DNA from: Chiridota heheva
Taxonomy: Eukaryota; Echinodermata; Holothuroidea; Apodida; Chiridotidae
Length of the DNA stretch: 64,000 bases
Assembly (NCBI GenBank): GCA_020152595.1
Contig: JAIGNY010001459.1
Location: 361,001 to 425,000 of the forward strand
Direction of reading: 5' to 3'
The position numbers and the translations under genes are program-made. Below the pieces are notes generated by a model. It was not told the DNA's origin. It saw nothing but the letters and a program-made list of their open reading frames with translations, and made no database searches. How positions within the stretch are numbered: the stretch's first letter is position 1; the number at the start of each line of letters is the position of its first letter. Shown in pieces: positions 34,201-40,300 of this stretch.

Positions 34201-36400
34201 CCCCCTCCCCTCCTTTCCCCCCATTTTGATTTCTGTCCCCTTTTTATGTCTCCCATAAATTATGAATATGCAATATTAAAATGCAAGTCTGGTTATATGA
34301 CTGCAGATATTTCCCCGTTTCATCTTTCCACCCTTACCTTTCCTCTTCAAAAAATATTCCCACGGATTTTTTTGTTTTTATATGACAGAGAAAAATTTCA
34401 GAATCAAAGCGGTGAAAAAACTATGCTTATATCTTATTCTGTTTAGTTGTTACAAATTTTATAGTATTTTTGAATTTGGACAAAAGTGACTGATTGGCAA
34501 CATCTGTGATGTCATGGAGACAATTTCAACAAAACATTTTTTGTATTTCTTTTAAAATGATTTTGATTTTTCTCATTGAAAATGTGATGTACACCAAGAA
34601 AATCCCCCAAATGTTTTCTTGTAAAGTGTATATTCCACCTTATCTCTATAATGAATCAAAAATGCTATTCGATAAGGTTAAAAAAAGTGTGATTAAATTG
34701 ATAAAAAATACTTTAGAACTGTGCGGGCAAATTACCTTGATGACACCACCAAACTGAAGGACATATACTGGACGAGGTGTTTTTAAGAACAAATGTCTAC
34801 TCTTGTTATAACTTCCAAACGGAATTAGATATTAACATAGTTTTTTCACCATTTTGTTTCTATAAATTTATGAAAAAATGAAAGTTTGATGGGAATATTT
34901 CTCTAAAGGTATATGGACAAATAGAGGCAACATTAGCTAAAATGATTTGAAATTCCTTTAAAAGCATGAAGAAAGCAAAAAAATCAAAATTAGTTAAAAA
35001 TTGGCCATTTTATAGATTTTTGTGCAAATATGCAAATTTTGTGCTGCTCTTGTGATGTAGGAATGGGGCATAGTCTCTATTATCTTATGCAAATCTATTG
35101 CTTTTTAAACCTCTGCCATTTCTCTTGGAAAAAGTGAAAATAATTCTAATGAAGAGAATTTGATCTTTACCATATCTTCAACCAATCTAAAGCTGAGAAG
35201 ACATTTTGAACATTTTTAAGGTTTGAAATTAAGGAAAGAAATATGCTGAAAAACAACATTTTGGGGCATTTTTCTTCTTACATCACATTTTTTCAATAAA
35301 TTTTAAAATGATCAAACTTTGATTACTCATAACTTGAAAACTACACATGCTATTTTAAAATTCAAAGACTATTGAACTCAAATTTTTCTCTTTTCAGTCA
35401 GTGGTTGAATAGAAAACTTTGTACATGTCCATGAATACCTTCAAATCAAATGTAGGACTACACTTCTGGTAAAAATATTTAAGTTTGCAAAATGAAAAGC
35501 ATTTTTTTGCTTTCATTGTCATGTGCTTGTATTTGATCGAATTATCCTATGAAAATACTAAAAAGTCTCCAAGAAGCAATCTTTGGCCCCAGCTCTTCAC
35601 AAATTGGGTCCCCCCAGGGCCCCCAAATTACTCGGTCGACACCCCAATAAATTTGATACCATGAGTCTTTTGAAAAACATCAGTGTCTGTTGGACGTATA
35701 TCACCATTGTTGAACTCTTTCAGCCGTGATCGTGCTTCGTGAATTATCTAATTAGGATTGAAGTCTCCGCTCAGCTGTGGCATGTGATGTAGTTGAACAT
35801 CAGATTTAGTTGATTGATGTATTGTGTACTTGTCCTGACCTACATTTAGTTGTATGGGAACTGATGAAAACGGTTTTAGGGGATATTATGTGATTGTTAT
35901 CATTTTAAATTCTGCAGTATGGAATTAAATGTATCATAAAAAGCTTGATTATTTTCAATTAAAAAATGGTCGATGAAATTTTGAATTTTTTTTGTCACAC
36001 ATCTTTGAAAATTGTCATATTGCATGAGGGAGATAACCTGGCAATGTAATTTGGGCACTAGAAACAAGGTTATAAAGAGTTGGGTCAAGTTCAAACTTAG
36101 TCATCAGCATCCCAACCAATGTAACTCCCTGTTCTCTCTTTATTTTGTGTTGTTTGAATGGAAGAAGCTTGATTTCTACCCATTTACAAGACATGTTTTG
36201 AAATCTGAAGAGTCAGCGAAAAGACTGAAGTATGAAGGGATTATATCCAATTAATGTCTTTTAAAATGAGGCAATAAAAAAATGTTTTTTGCGTTCTTGT
36301 TGCAGGCTTGATACCTTTTCATGTGCCGTTCAGGAAATATGACTACAAAGATTATTTTACTCCAGAGGTGGCTGATAAACTTGCCCAGGGAAACAGATGA
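4061..36400 (+). CDS. MRPS18B: Mitochondrial ribosomal protein S18B (mS40), 8 coding exons
   Basis: Spliced gene: 4061-4213, 7523-7673, 9979-10058, 13452-13472, 15756-15836, 18246-18312, 19746-19805, 36306-36400. The exons sum to 708 nt and keep one reading frame with GT-AG borders throughout, giving 235 aa (human MRPS18B is 258 aa). The product is a bS18-like protein of the mitochondrial small ribosomal subunit. Diagnostic segments are YGYRRNFKGGVAPE (exon 3), KTRSMCV (exon 4), NPCPLCRDEKL with its CxxC pair (exon 5), NVKLLEQFIC (exon 6) and EIEKARDYGLIPFHVP (exons 7-8). These follow the order and spacing of the animal protein; the NPCPxCRDxKL and NVKLLEQFxC blocks separate it from the S18A and S18C paralogues. 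The N-terminus (MAASMIRRVGYFLAS, several basic residues, no acidic residue before position 16) looks like a mitochondrial presequence. The start has a good context (A at -3, G at +4) and an upstream in-frame stop. Introns are swollen by mobile elements; the last is 16.5 kb. Confidence 0.93.
4214..7522 (+). other. MRPS18B intron 1
   Basis: AT-rich, with T- and A-runs and no recognised coding segment. It contains one MITE family M1 piece (6,500-6,836). The short reading frames at 5,627-6,035 are not conserved-looking. Confidence 0.6.
6500..6836 (+). mobile_element. MITE family M1, right-hand part
   Basis: Shares the body GTGGCTTAAAAACCATGGGA and the segment with CACCTGAAGAA with copies at 18,563 and 56,360. 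It ends in the inverse of the M1 head (GCTTGACCACTGA at about 6,808). The left terminal repeat is missing. Confidence 0.7.
7523..7673 (+). CDS. MRPS18B: MRPS18B coding exon 2
   Basis: Acceptor TTTGCAG at 7,516-7,522, donor GTAGAT at 7,674. It codes 50 residues plus the first base of a split Glu codon and contains DDLTEEEIEDGIAYIGGE, an acidic segment before the conserved core. It begins in phase 0, matching exon 1. Confidence 0.85.
7747..8293. mobile_element. MITE family M2 with TA target duplication
   Basis: Terminal inverted repeats AAGGAATATTCCCGTG (left) and AAGGAATATTCCCATG (right, reverse complement). TA dinucleotides at 7,745-7,746 and 8,294-8,295 flank it, as expected for Tc1/mariner-type integration. 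No transposase is encoded. It lies in MRPS18B intron 2, 73 bp after exon 2. A more diverged copy lies at 34,348. Confidence 0.75.
8496..9440 (-). mobile_element. CR1-like LINE, 3' end (copy 1)
   Basis: On the - strand the RT C-terminal half is readable in pieces: FANDTKFYR (from FADDTK; second Asp intact), a DLGVVITSNLA segment, NRMLRLITG, LILYKHLDRPHLKYATQAWS and the final LVNKWNDLHECMVSS. The order is that of CR1-group reverse transcriptases. Stops and frameshifts break it. The 3' end carries repeats of the GTTAT type. Copy 2 at 17,203 is the same family in the same orientation. Confidence 0.8.
9513..9944 (+). mobile_element. MITE family C, copy 1
   Basis: It aligns along its whole length with the reverse complement of 19,008-19,473 (for example GAGTTACAAAATAAGCCACA, ACGGTACTGGTACAGTAC-like core, GGTTGAAAAAGCTGTCAAT). 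A TTAA lies at the left border (9,509-9,512). The right border is decayed. The copy lies immediately before MRPS18B exon 3. Confidence 0.8.
9979..10058 (+). CDS. MRPS18B: MRPS18B coding exon 3
   Basis: Acceptor TTTTACAG ends at 9,978; donor GTAAGT starts at 10,059. The first two bases complete the split Glu codon, followed by YQEVYESKPNVWYGYRRNFK and GGVAPE. The WxxYRRNxKGGVxP block is a hallmark of MRPS18B. The exon starts about 35 bp after the end of an inverted MITE copy (9,513-9,944). Confidence 0.92.
11100..11815 (+). repeat. Degenerate GGATGGATGGCAT minisatellite
   Basis: About 720 bp built of variable 20- to 30-bp units around GGGAGGGATGGATGGCATCA. Strongly purine-rich on the + strand. 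Long open frames on both strands here are by-products of the repeat. Confidence 0.85.
11980..12060 (+). repeat. Microsatellite plus terminal hairpin motif (copy 1)
   Basis: A (CA)-rich tract followed by CTGCATAGGTTCCTGATGCT, the same motif that follows a (CATA)n tract at 53,421-53,460 and, inverted, precedes a (TATG) tract at 41,778. This copy is the most decayed. Confidence 0.5.
13195..13370 (+). mobile_element. tRNA-derived SINE (family C)
   Basis: A tRNA-like head (A-box-like GTTAAGTGGTCATGC, B-box-like GTTCCACTCCC) is followed by GTGTCCTTGAGCAAGACACG and CAGTCCACTTAGCTGTAGAT. The latter two are segments found in widespread metazoan SINE bodies. Single copy in this window, so the borders are uncertain. 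Confidence 0.6.
13452..13472 (+). CDS. MRPS18B: MRPS18B coding exon 4, a 21-nt microexon
   Basis: Acceptor TTTTTACAG and consensus donor GTAAGT bracket seven codons, KTRSMCV. This fills exactly the gap between GGVAPE and the RGRGQKRK segment and matches the basic KTR-type stretch found at this place in animal MRPS18B. Phase 0 at both ends, so skipping it would keep the frame. Confidence 0.85.
13473..15755 (+). other. MRPS18B intron 4
   Basis: Dominated by the 43-bp minisatellite at 14,115-15,055. The flanks (13,473-14,110 and 15,060-15,755) are AT-rich unique sequence in which I see no feature. Confidence 0.6.
14115..15055 (+). repeat. 43-bp minisatellite with 10-unit higher-order repeat
   Basis: About 21.5 units of 43 bp, each containing CAATATGTCCCAAGACCATC followed by ACCACCCTGCCCTTTCCCTG. 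Variants at the CATC / CGTC / CTTC position follow the same 10-unit order twice (14,161-14,580 and 14,581-15,010). The first block is 10 bp shorter through one deletion. Because 43 is not a multiple of 3 and no frame holds a stop, all three + frames stay open for about 300 codons. These are not genes. Confidence 0.93.
15756..15836 (+). CDS. MRPS18B: MRPS18B coding exon 5 (CxxC motif)
   Basis: Acceptor TTTTCAG ends at 15,755; donor GTAATG starts at 15,837. It codes 27 residues, RGRGQKRKVCSNPCPLCRDE followed by KLLVHYQ, phase 0 at both ends. NPCPxCRD is the most conserved block of the family; its CxxC pair is the candidate metal-binding part of the S18-like fold. Confidence 0.93.
16065..16317. 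mobile_element. Short hAT-like MITE
   Basis: The ends are inverted: CAGTGTTCACACTAA at 16,065 and the reverse complement of CAAGTGTTCACAATAAG at the right end. CAGTGTTC-type ends are typical of hAT elements. The flanking octamers match only partly, so the target duplication is not convincing. A partial left-end copy lies at 41,852-41,932. Confidence 0.5.
16940..17150. mobile_element. MITE family D, copy 1
   Basis: Shares CCAATCAACTGCTGGGGGAA, ACCAATCAGCTG and a right part with TTGATTGGTCAA and CCCC with 28,935-29,165. Left and right parts are roughly inverted relative to each other (CAATCAAC...GGGGGAA against TTCCCC...GATTGG). Confidence 0.55.
17203..18150 (-). mobile_element. CR1-like LINE, 3' end (copy 2)
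   Basis: Colinear with copy 1 over about 900 bp. Read on the - strand it retains SRICKFADDT, with the catalytic FADD intact, and the QAWSPF-like region, but has many stops. The 3' end (CATAACATAACAAAATGAAG on +) has the same GTTAT-type repeat. Lies just before MRPS18B exon 6. Confidence 0.8.
18246..18312 (+). CDS. MRPS18B: MRPS18B coding exon 6
   Basis: Acceptor TTTCAG ends at 18,245; donor GTGAGC starts at 18,313. It codes NVKLLEQFICSDTWEIYSFL then VT and the first base of a Gly codon. NVKLLEQFxC is strongly conserved in MRPS18B. The exon follows about 100 bp after a CR1-like LINE relic. Confidence 0.92.
18563..18960 (+). mobile_element. MITE family M1, left and middle part
   Basis: Begins TTAAAGGATTATTTCAGTGG TCAAGC, the head whose inverse closes the copies at 6,836 and 56,715. 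It continues with CTTATTCCATTAAGGAGATA, the GTGATGTCATAGCCTCA block and GCTTAAAAACCATGGGATAT. The right terminal repeat is missing. Confidence 0.75.
19008..19473 (-). mobile_element. MITE family C, copy 2, TTAA flanked
   Basis: Flanked by TTAA at 19,004-19,007 and 19,474-19,477. Ends CCTGTCTGAGTTA (left) and CATCTCTGAGTTA (right, inverted) match at 11 of 13 positions. TTAA targets point to piggyBac- or Kolobok-type mobilisation. It is in opposite orientation to copy 1 at 9,513. Confidence 0.8.
19746..19805 (+). CDS. MRPS18B: MRPS18B coding exon 7
   Basis: Acceptor ATTTCAG ends at 19,745; donor GTGAGT starts at 19,806. It completes the Gly codon, then codes ICQKKFKVLTEEIEKARDY and the first base of the next Gly. 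This is the helical segment following the S18 core. Confidence 0.9.
19882..20165 (+). mobile_element. tRNA-derived SINE (family B), copy 1
   Basis: A head with a decayed A box (TTGCTCAGTGTGTAGAGTAC) is followed by a body shared with 62,072-62,430: GCAGACAGATAC, GGATGGCGCTCA and GATGAGGACGTTAA in the same order. The other copy has the better-preserved head. Confidence 0.7.
21550..22700 (-). mobile_element. Non-LTR retrotransposon RT fragment
   Basis: On the - strand, 22,695-21,833 encodes the catalytic half of a reverse transcriptase: TGTPQGSTISPILF (motif 4), LLQLADDIAIW (motif 5, both Asp present), VKYLGVTIDQNLTF (motif 7) and a thumb region with RAYRIAHHLNN. An in-frame stop follows RRKFN and another follows LTF, so the copy is dead. 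The region down to 21,550 is probably its 3' UTR. It lacks the 5' half and is a different family from the + strand LINE next to it. Confidence 0.85.
22810..23440 (+). mobile_element. I/Jockey-like LINE family L1x, 3' fragment
   Basis: Homologous to 27,885-28,510 throughout: the Cys/His knuckle region (CNNCHC), the 3' UTR and the last bases (GCACAATTTGACCCT, GTTGTGGT). The reading frame is broken by stops. It lies next to and opposite the - strand RT fragment. Confidence 0.8.
24605..25890 (+). pseudogene. LINE ORF1 (gag-like) relic
   Basis: Readable in three frames in turn: FIQATNKQDSVKRIS, then TTKALANAGINI, GIIRTMDLAHLTKEDLVEEL and TPTNTIFLTFATPTLPS, then a Cys-rich segment ending CTNCDGT. 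After a 402-bp insertion the text continues HPANHPSFSKDCLPDF, a plausible CCHC continuation. The product would be a nucleic-acid-binding ORF1 protein. It cannot be made intact. Confidence 0.7.
25309..25710. mobile_element. 402-bp MITE inserted in LINE ORF1
   Basis: Flanked by identical GGTACT hexamers at 25,303-25,308 and 25,711-25,716. Ends CAGACCCCTAGCTT and, inverted, CAGTCCCCTAGCTT; a second inverted block AGGGGCAG lies inside both ends. Removing the element and one hexamer restores the ORF1 frame (CDGTHPANHP), which proves it is an insertion younger than the LINE. A GGGGCAGGG-type array lies near its right end. Confidence 0.85.
26312..27060 (+). pseudogene. LINE ORF2 endonuclease domain relic
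   Basis: Begins MAYNRNNYNN, then TGNIIQWNIRSL (Asn of the APE fold), IFCLQETFL (catalytic Glu) and ACGGISILV, with a stop at 26,552. The following sequence in shifted frames gives GKFNTHNP, where the catalytic Asp of GDFN has become Lys, and SDHYPLL, where the catalytic Asp-His pair is intact. Enzymatically dead. Confidence 0.8.
28935..29165. mobile_element. MITE family D, copy 2
   Basis: Homologous to 16,940-17,150: GAGCAATCAACTGGGGGAAT, ACCAACCAATCAGCTGAAGT and TTTGATTGGTCAACAATATT. Confidence 0.5.
29715..30105 (+). repeat. 21- to 24-bp GGTGGGTTGGCATGT minisatellite
   Basis: Degenerate tandem units around GGACAGGGTGGGTTGGCATG, G-rich on +. The open frames on both strands are repeat artefacts. 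The unit resembles that of the 42-kb array. Confidence 0.85.
31245..31330 (+). mobile_element. MITE family M1, left-end fragment
   Basis: Contains AAAGGATTAGCTTAGTGGTC and the following TCTTATA...AGGACTT pattern of the M1 head. Nothing of the body is recognisable. Confidence 0.45.
31380..31570 (+). repeat. Dispersed repeat R1, copy 1
   Basis: ATCAAAATACTGAAAGGTCT, CAGCTCTTCACAA, CCCCCAGGGCCC and GATACCAATAGTCT recur in the same order at 34,060-34,196 and 35,510-35,680. Confidence 0.7.
31783..31840 (+). repeat. Dispersed repeat R2, copy 1
   Basis: GGCAGGAATTTTTGCAAGAG and GGCACAAGCACTTCAC recur at 33,895-33,942, each time before a G-rich run. Confidence 0.55.
32085..32780 (+). repeat. Degenerate AAAATCCTGCTAGGGCTTC array
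   Basis: About twenty imperfect, irregularly spaced units around CAAAAATCCTGCTAGGGCTT. Spacing varies, so this is an old, decayed tandem array. Confidence 0.75.
33895..33950 (+). repeat. Dispersed repeat R2, copy 2
   Basis: AGCCAGGAATTTTTGCAAAG and GCACAAGCACTTCAC as in copy 1 at 31,783; it lies upstream of R1 copy 2. Confidence 0.55.
34060..34200 (+). repeat. Dispersed repeat R1, copy 2
   Basis: Colinear with 31,434-31,566 (ATATTGAAAGG, AGCTCTTCACAAATTAAGTC, GATACCAATGGTCTTTTGGA), followed by a C-run. Confidence 0.7.
34348..34906. mobile_element. MITE family M2, diverged copy
   Basis: Left end AAATATTCCCACGGATTT, right end GATGGGAATATTTCTC, matching the M2 ends of 7,747-8,293 imperfectly. 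Internally it has CTTATATCTTATTCTGTTTA and CTGTGATGTCATGGAGACAA, a module shared with M1 and the 62.6-kb inverted repeat. Confidence 0.55.
35510..35680 (+). repeat. Dispersed repeat R1, copy 3
   Basis: Colinear with the other two copies, including the upstream TTTTTTGCTTTCATTGTCAT segment shared with copy 1. Confidence 0.7.
36306..36400 (+). CDS. MRPS18B: MRPS18B coding exon 8 and stop
   Basis: Acceptor GTTGCAG ends at 36,305. After the split Gly it codes LIPFHVPFRKYDYKDYFTPE and VADKLAQGNR, then TGA at 36,398-36,400. The start (GLIPFHVP) matches the GL-I-HIP context of the vertebrate protein. The tail is shorter and lacks the Pro-rich C-terminal extension of mammals. It lies 16.5 kb from exon 7. 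Confidence 0.88.
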
Positions 36401-36860
36401 CCTCATGAAACGCACCAGTAGTGAATGTGGACACTGATATGGTTTGAATACAATGTAGTTGTGTGAACCAATTGAGAAATGTATATTTGATTACAAGGAT
36501 TGCAGTTGGAAAATGAGTTTGGTGTAATTGTGTACATGTTCAAAAACTGTGGTTTGGAAAACATACCAGCATGAATCAAGTTCAATGCAGCAGTGTTTGC
36601 TTTGAGTTATGTTAATGTTGTAGATGTCTATCACATGGAGAGTGGTACAAATTCCACATAAAACATGTTAATGTCAACAAGGAAATGTACTGCCTGCACC
36701 AGCTGGCTGTTCATATCCTAAGCCAACTTTCATTTGCTGTCAGGATGATTGGTCATAATTTCGTTTTTACCTTGTTTTGAGTGATATTTGTGTTGTCATA
36801 TTGGCCATAAAAAAGCTGAACATTAGTATTAAAACAAAAAGATATCAAAATCAGTTAGCT
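36401..36860 (+). other. MRPS18B: Probable MRPS18B 3' UTR
   Basis: Non-coding sequence following the stop. An ATTAAA hexamer at 36,828-36,833 is a candidate polyadenylation signal. Nothing else defines the transcript end, so the right border is a guess. Confidence 0.35.
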
Positions 36861-38090
36861 GCAATGAGCCATGTTTAAGAATTTTCAGCCAACATTACAG
36901 AAAATGTGCAAATAAGTAACATCATCGACTGTTTTTATTTCTAACGAAAATTGTGCGGTTTTGATCTTAGGGCCAAAGAGAACTTAGTTTTAAAGGGGCA
37001 CTAGGCCTAAAGGACTATGGATATCAAGCAGATTTAGTTATAATAATAGGAACATTTTTATAGCGCTTAATCCACACTGTGGAGTATGCTCAAAGCGCTT
37101 ATATGTGAAAGAGCATGGAATTCTGAGTAGAATAGTTGTTTAAATTTGTAAAAAGCCTATTTATTTTTCAAGTTATGACTAATTAAATTTTCATGATTTG
37201 TTAATTTGTCTGGAATTTGTGATTTACTAAGAGGAACACATCTCAAAATCTTTATATAATTTTTTTAATTCAGCTACTTGTGAATTTCAAAATGTCTTTT
37301 CTAGATACATGATCATTTGGGGTGTGACAAAGTTCCATCAAATGTTTCCCAAAGTCCAATTCTTTATTTCAGACAACATTGACAAAAGAATACAAACAAA
37401 AGGTAATGAAGGATCCTTCCCCCATTGATGCCACAAATTATTGCACAATAACAGCTAAAAATTAAAAATGCTGTAAATTGATCAAATTTTAACCATTTTA
37501 ATGGAATATTTTGCTGTTTTAATTGTTTAGATCATATTTTAAACCAATTAAGCCCATGTTGCCTCTAGATGCCCATAGTCTTTTAATTGTGAGCGTGTAT
37601 TTATATTCTCGGATTTATATAATATTTGAACACCGTTCTTGCCTGTGATGGTGCTAATAACCTTTGATTTGAATGTTCAAATCAATCGTAATCGTTTCTA
37701 AAGAATACTTATTCTATTTTTCATCAACACAAGTATTACAAATGAGTCCTATCATGCTTTTTAAAAAATTTCTATGAATAAGCAAAACATATGCTCTCAC
37801 TTGTCGATAAAGAGTCATTGAACTACAGTAGATAGCAAAAACCCCAACTCCTCTTTTTATTTGAACTTTATTCATTTTTGTTGAAGGCAACACATGTAAT
37901 CAATAACTACAACATGAAAAGTTCCAGGTATTGAAGTCAATCAATTAATCAATCTTGCTAACACTATCCATCATTGGACCCTACTGATATTGGTGTGAGA
38001 AAATGGTAATTAAGATCCATTACTGCTGTTAAATTGGTTCTTAAACTGTGGGAGCTACATTGATCTGTCTGTAATAGGGGCATTTAAAAC
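36861..38090. other. Intergenic DNA with a SINE-tail-like piece
   Basis: TTTTTATAGCGCTTAATCCA and CTCAAAGCGCTTATATGT at 37,055-37,105 resemble a tail motif common at the 3' ends of metazoan SINEs. 37,370-37,750 shares short blocks (CTTTGAT...AATGTTCAAAT) with 40,860-40,925. No gene seen. Confidence 0.4.
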
Positions 38091-38565
38091 ATCTGGTAAA
38101 GCACAGCATTAGTTACAATAGAGAAAGTTCAGTGTCCTTTTGGTATATGAATGTCTAGAGTAGAATAGCCTATGAAAATGAGGAAAAGCACGGCATTAGA
38201 CACAAGTTCAGTGTCCTTTTGGATTATGGATGTCTCGAGTAGAATAGCCTATAAGAAATATTCTTTTTGTAGTATTTTTTTTCATTTCTTTCTCAAATAT
38301 AGATTACTGAACATGATGGAAAAATCTGCTAGAATTTGATTGGGGGTATGGTAAAGACTCAAAAACAGAATTTGCATCACCACCTCAAAAAACGAGAATT
38401 TACAACAAAAATCCCAAGTTCTTTTTGAAGTATTTTTTTTCATTTCTTTCTCAAATATCGATTACTGAACATGATGGAAAAATCTCAAAATTTAATTGGG
38501 TATGTAAAGACTCAAAAACAGAATTTGGGAATTTACAAAAGAAAATTCCAAGTTCGCTCTGTAAT
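38090..38565 (+). repeat. Two adjacent local duplications
   Basis: First, GTTCAGTGTCCTTTTGG...GAGTAGAATAGCCTAT occurs at 38,128-38,172 and 38,205-38,251. Second, a block of about 150 bp with TTTCATTTCTTTCTCAAATA and GACTCAAAAACAGAATTTG occurs at 38,277-38,375 and again at 38,437-38,530. Confidence 0.75.
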
Positions 38566-38839
38566 ACATCCCAAATTTGCATATTTTTACATGGTATCAC
38601 AAAATGTTGTAACATAGTGAATTTATAACCAATAGATTGAAATGTTTTGTTGTTTTCATGTTGTTTATTTGATTTTAAATCATTGTAGCTAATGTTGCCT
38701 CTACATATCCATATACCTTTCAGGGCAAAATCACCTTTACACAAATTTTGACTTGCCACACAAAGGAAGTAACTATTGTCTTTTTCTAGTTTTTGATTGA
38801 ACACTTACATGGCATTACTTCAATGCCTTACAAGCCTAT

Positions 38840-38983
38840 TCACCTTCTCTCCCTCCTTCCCTCTATCCCACCTCTCTTTCCCTCTGTCCTGACTCAAGCA
38901 CCTTAGTTTTGTTACACCCTCTTTTGGCACATTTGACTCTGACTGTCGCGGTGCCGTTGAACATCAACAAACCAAACCAAACC
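38840..38983 (+). mobile_element. LINE family L1x, 3' UTR tail only
   Basis: The end GGCACATTTGACTCTGACTG and CGCGGTGCCGTTGAACATCA matches the last 60 bp of the copies ending at 23,440 and 28,510. It is a severely 5'-truncated insertion. Confidence 0.65.
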
Positions 38984-39014
38984 TTACAAGCCAGCTAGTG
39001 GCAATACAAGCAAA

Positions 39015-39782
39015 TACTCCTATTAAATATTTTACATGTCTCATGCTTTGTTATTTTACATGTGTCATGCTTTGTTATTTTACATGTGTCATGCTTTGTT
39101 ATTTTGCATTTGTCATGCTTTGTTATTTTGCATGTCTCATGCTTTGTTATTTTGCATGTGTCATGCTTTGTTATTTTGCATGTCTCATGCTTTGTTATTT
39201 TGCATGTCTCATGCTTTGTTATTTTGCATGTGTCATGCTTTGTTATTTTGCTTGTCTCATGCTTTGTTATTTTGCATTTGTCATGCTTTGTTATTTTGCA
39301 TTTGTCATGCTTTGTTATTTTGTATGTGTCATGCTTTGCTATTTTGCATGTGTCATGCTTTGTTATTTAACATGTCTCATGCTTTGTTATTTTGAATGTG
39401 TCATGCTTTGTTATTTTGCACATCTCATGCTTTGTTATTTTTCATGTCTCATGCTTTGATATTTTGCATGTCTCATGCTTTGTTATTTTGCATTTGTCAT
39501 GCTTTGTTATTTTGCATGTCTCATGTTTTGTCATTTTGCATGTCTAATGCTTTGTTATTTTGCATGTCTCATGCTTTGTTGTTTTGCATGTCACATTCTT
39601 TGTTATTTTGCATGTTTCATGCTTTGTTGTTTTGCATGTCACATTCTTTGTTATTTTGCATGTCTCATGCTTTGTTATTTTGCATGTGTCATGCTTTGTT
39701 ATTTTGCATGTCTCATGCTTCGTTATTTTGCATGTCTCATGCTTTGTTATTTTGCATGTCTCATGCTTTGTTATTTTATATA
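39015..39782 (+). repeat. 24-bp minisatellite, about 32 units
   Basis: Units TGTCTCATGCTTTGTTATTT TGCA, with TGTGTC and TTTGTC variants. As 24 is a multiple of 3, each + frame reads an octapeptide repeat (HALLFCMS, CYFACVML or SCFVILHV types). A 153-codon open stretch results. No start context or splice logic supports a gene. Confidence 0.95.
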
Positions 39783-40129
39783 ATGTATAGATGAAATAGG
39801 AGAGATTGTAATGGATAGCAAAATTTGGCCAAAATTTTCTTGTAAGTTTCTTATTGAGTGATTTCTAAGTCCTTTCAAAGCCTGTGAGAGAAGTTTTGTA
39901 TCCTTAGACTTTAGGATACATTGATGCATGACTTGGTCATTTCTACTTGTAATTGTGGATGGTATTTCAACAGAGCACACTCCTCTTTGTACACAAACAG
40001 AACTCCATAAAACACACATACGTAAGCGTATGTTGGGAGAATGTTTCATGTCATGTGACTTGCATGAGGTACACATTTGTAATGTTATGGATGACAATGA
40101 TGAGTTGACGATGGATGTGTGTTGCTGAT

Positions 40130-40300
40130 TAAAAAGATAAGCTCAGTTGTCAAGCTTGTCCATCTTGAGGACAATAAAAGGTGCAACATTGTAAACAAAT
40201 AATTCAAAGTCTTATTTTGGTAAGTCTTTTATCAAGTTCAATCAGCCTGATTTGTAAAATGACTGAATCCAGACTAGTTGTGACATTGCAACCTTTACTT
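40130..40300 (+). mobile_element. MITE family M1 fragment
   Basis: AAGATAAGCTCAGTTGTCAA, the CTTGTCCATCTTG segment and AATGACTGAATCCAGACTAG with TTGTGACATTGCAACC follow the M1 order with gaps. The middle is lost. Confidence 0.5.

Larger units (their letters stand above)
19806..36305 (+). other. MRPS18B intron 7 (16.5 kb)
   Basis: Mostly mobile-element debris, annotated piece by piece. Stretches without recognised content: 20,170-21,550, 23,445-24,600, 29,170-29,715, 30,110-31,400, 32,780-34,060, 34,910-35,545 and 35,690-36,300. Some of these may be old, unrecognisable repeats. Confidence 0.6.

Noticed and set aside
39015-39782. Possible CRISPR array or repeat protein
   Set aside because: Units are contiguous 24-bp tandem copies with no spacers, in a eukaryotic intergenic region; open frames follow from the unit length.
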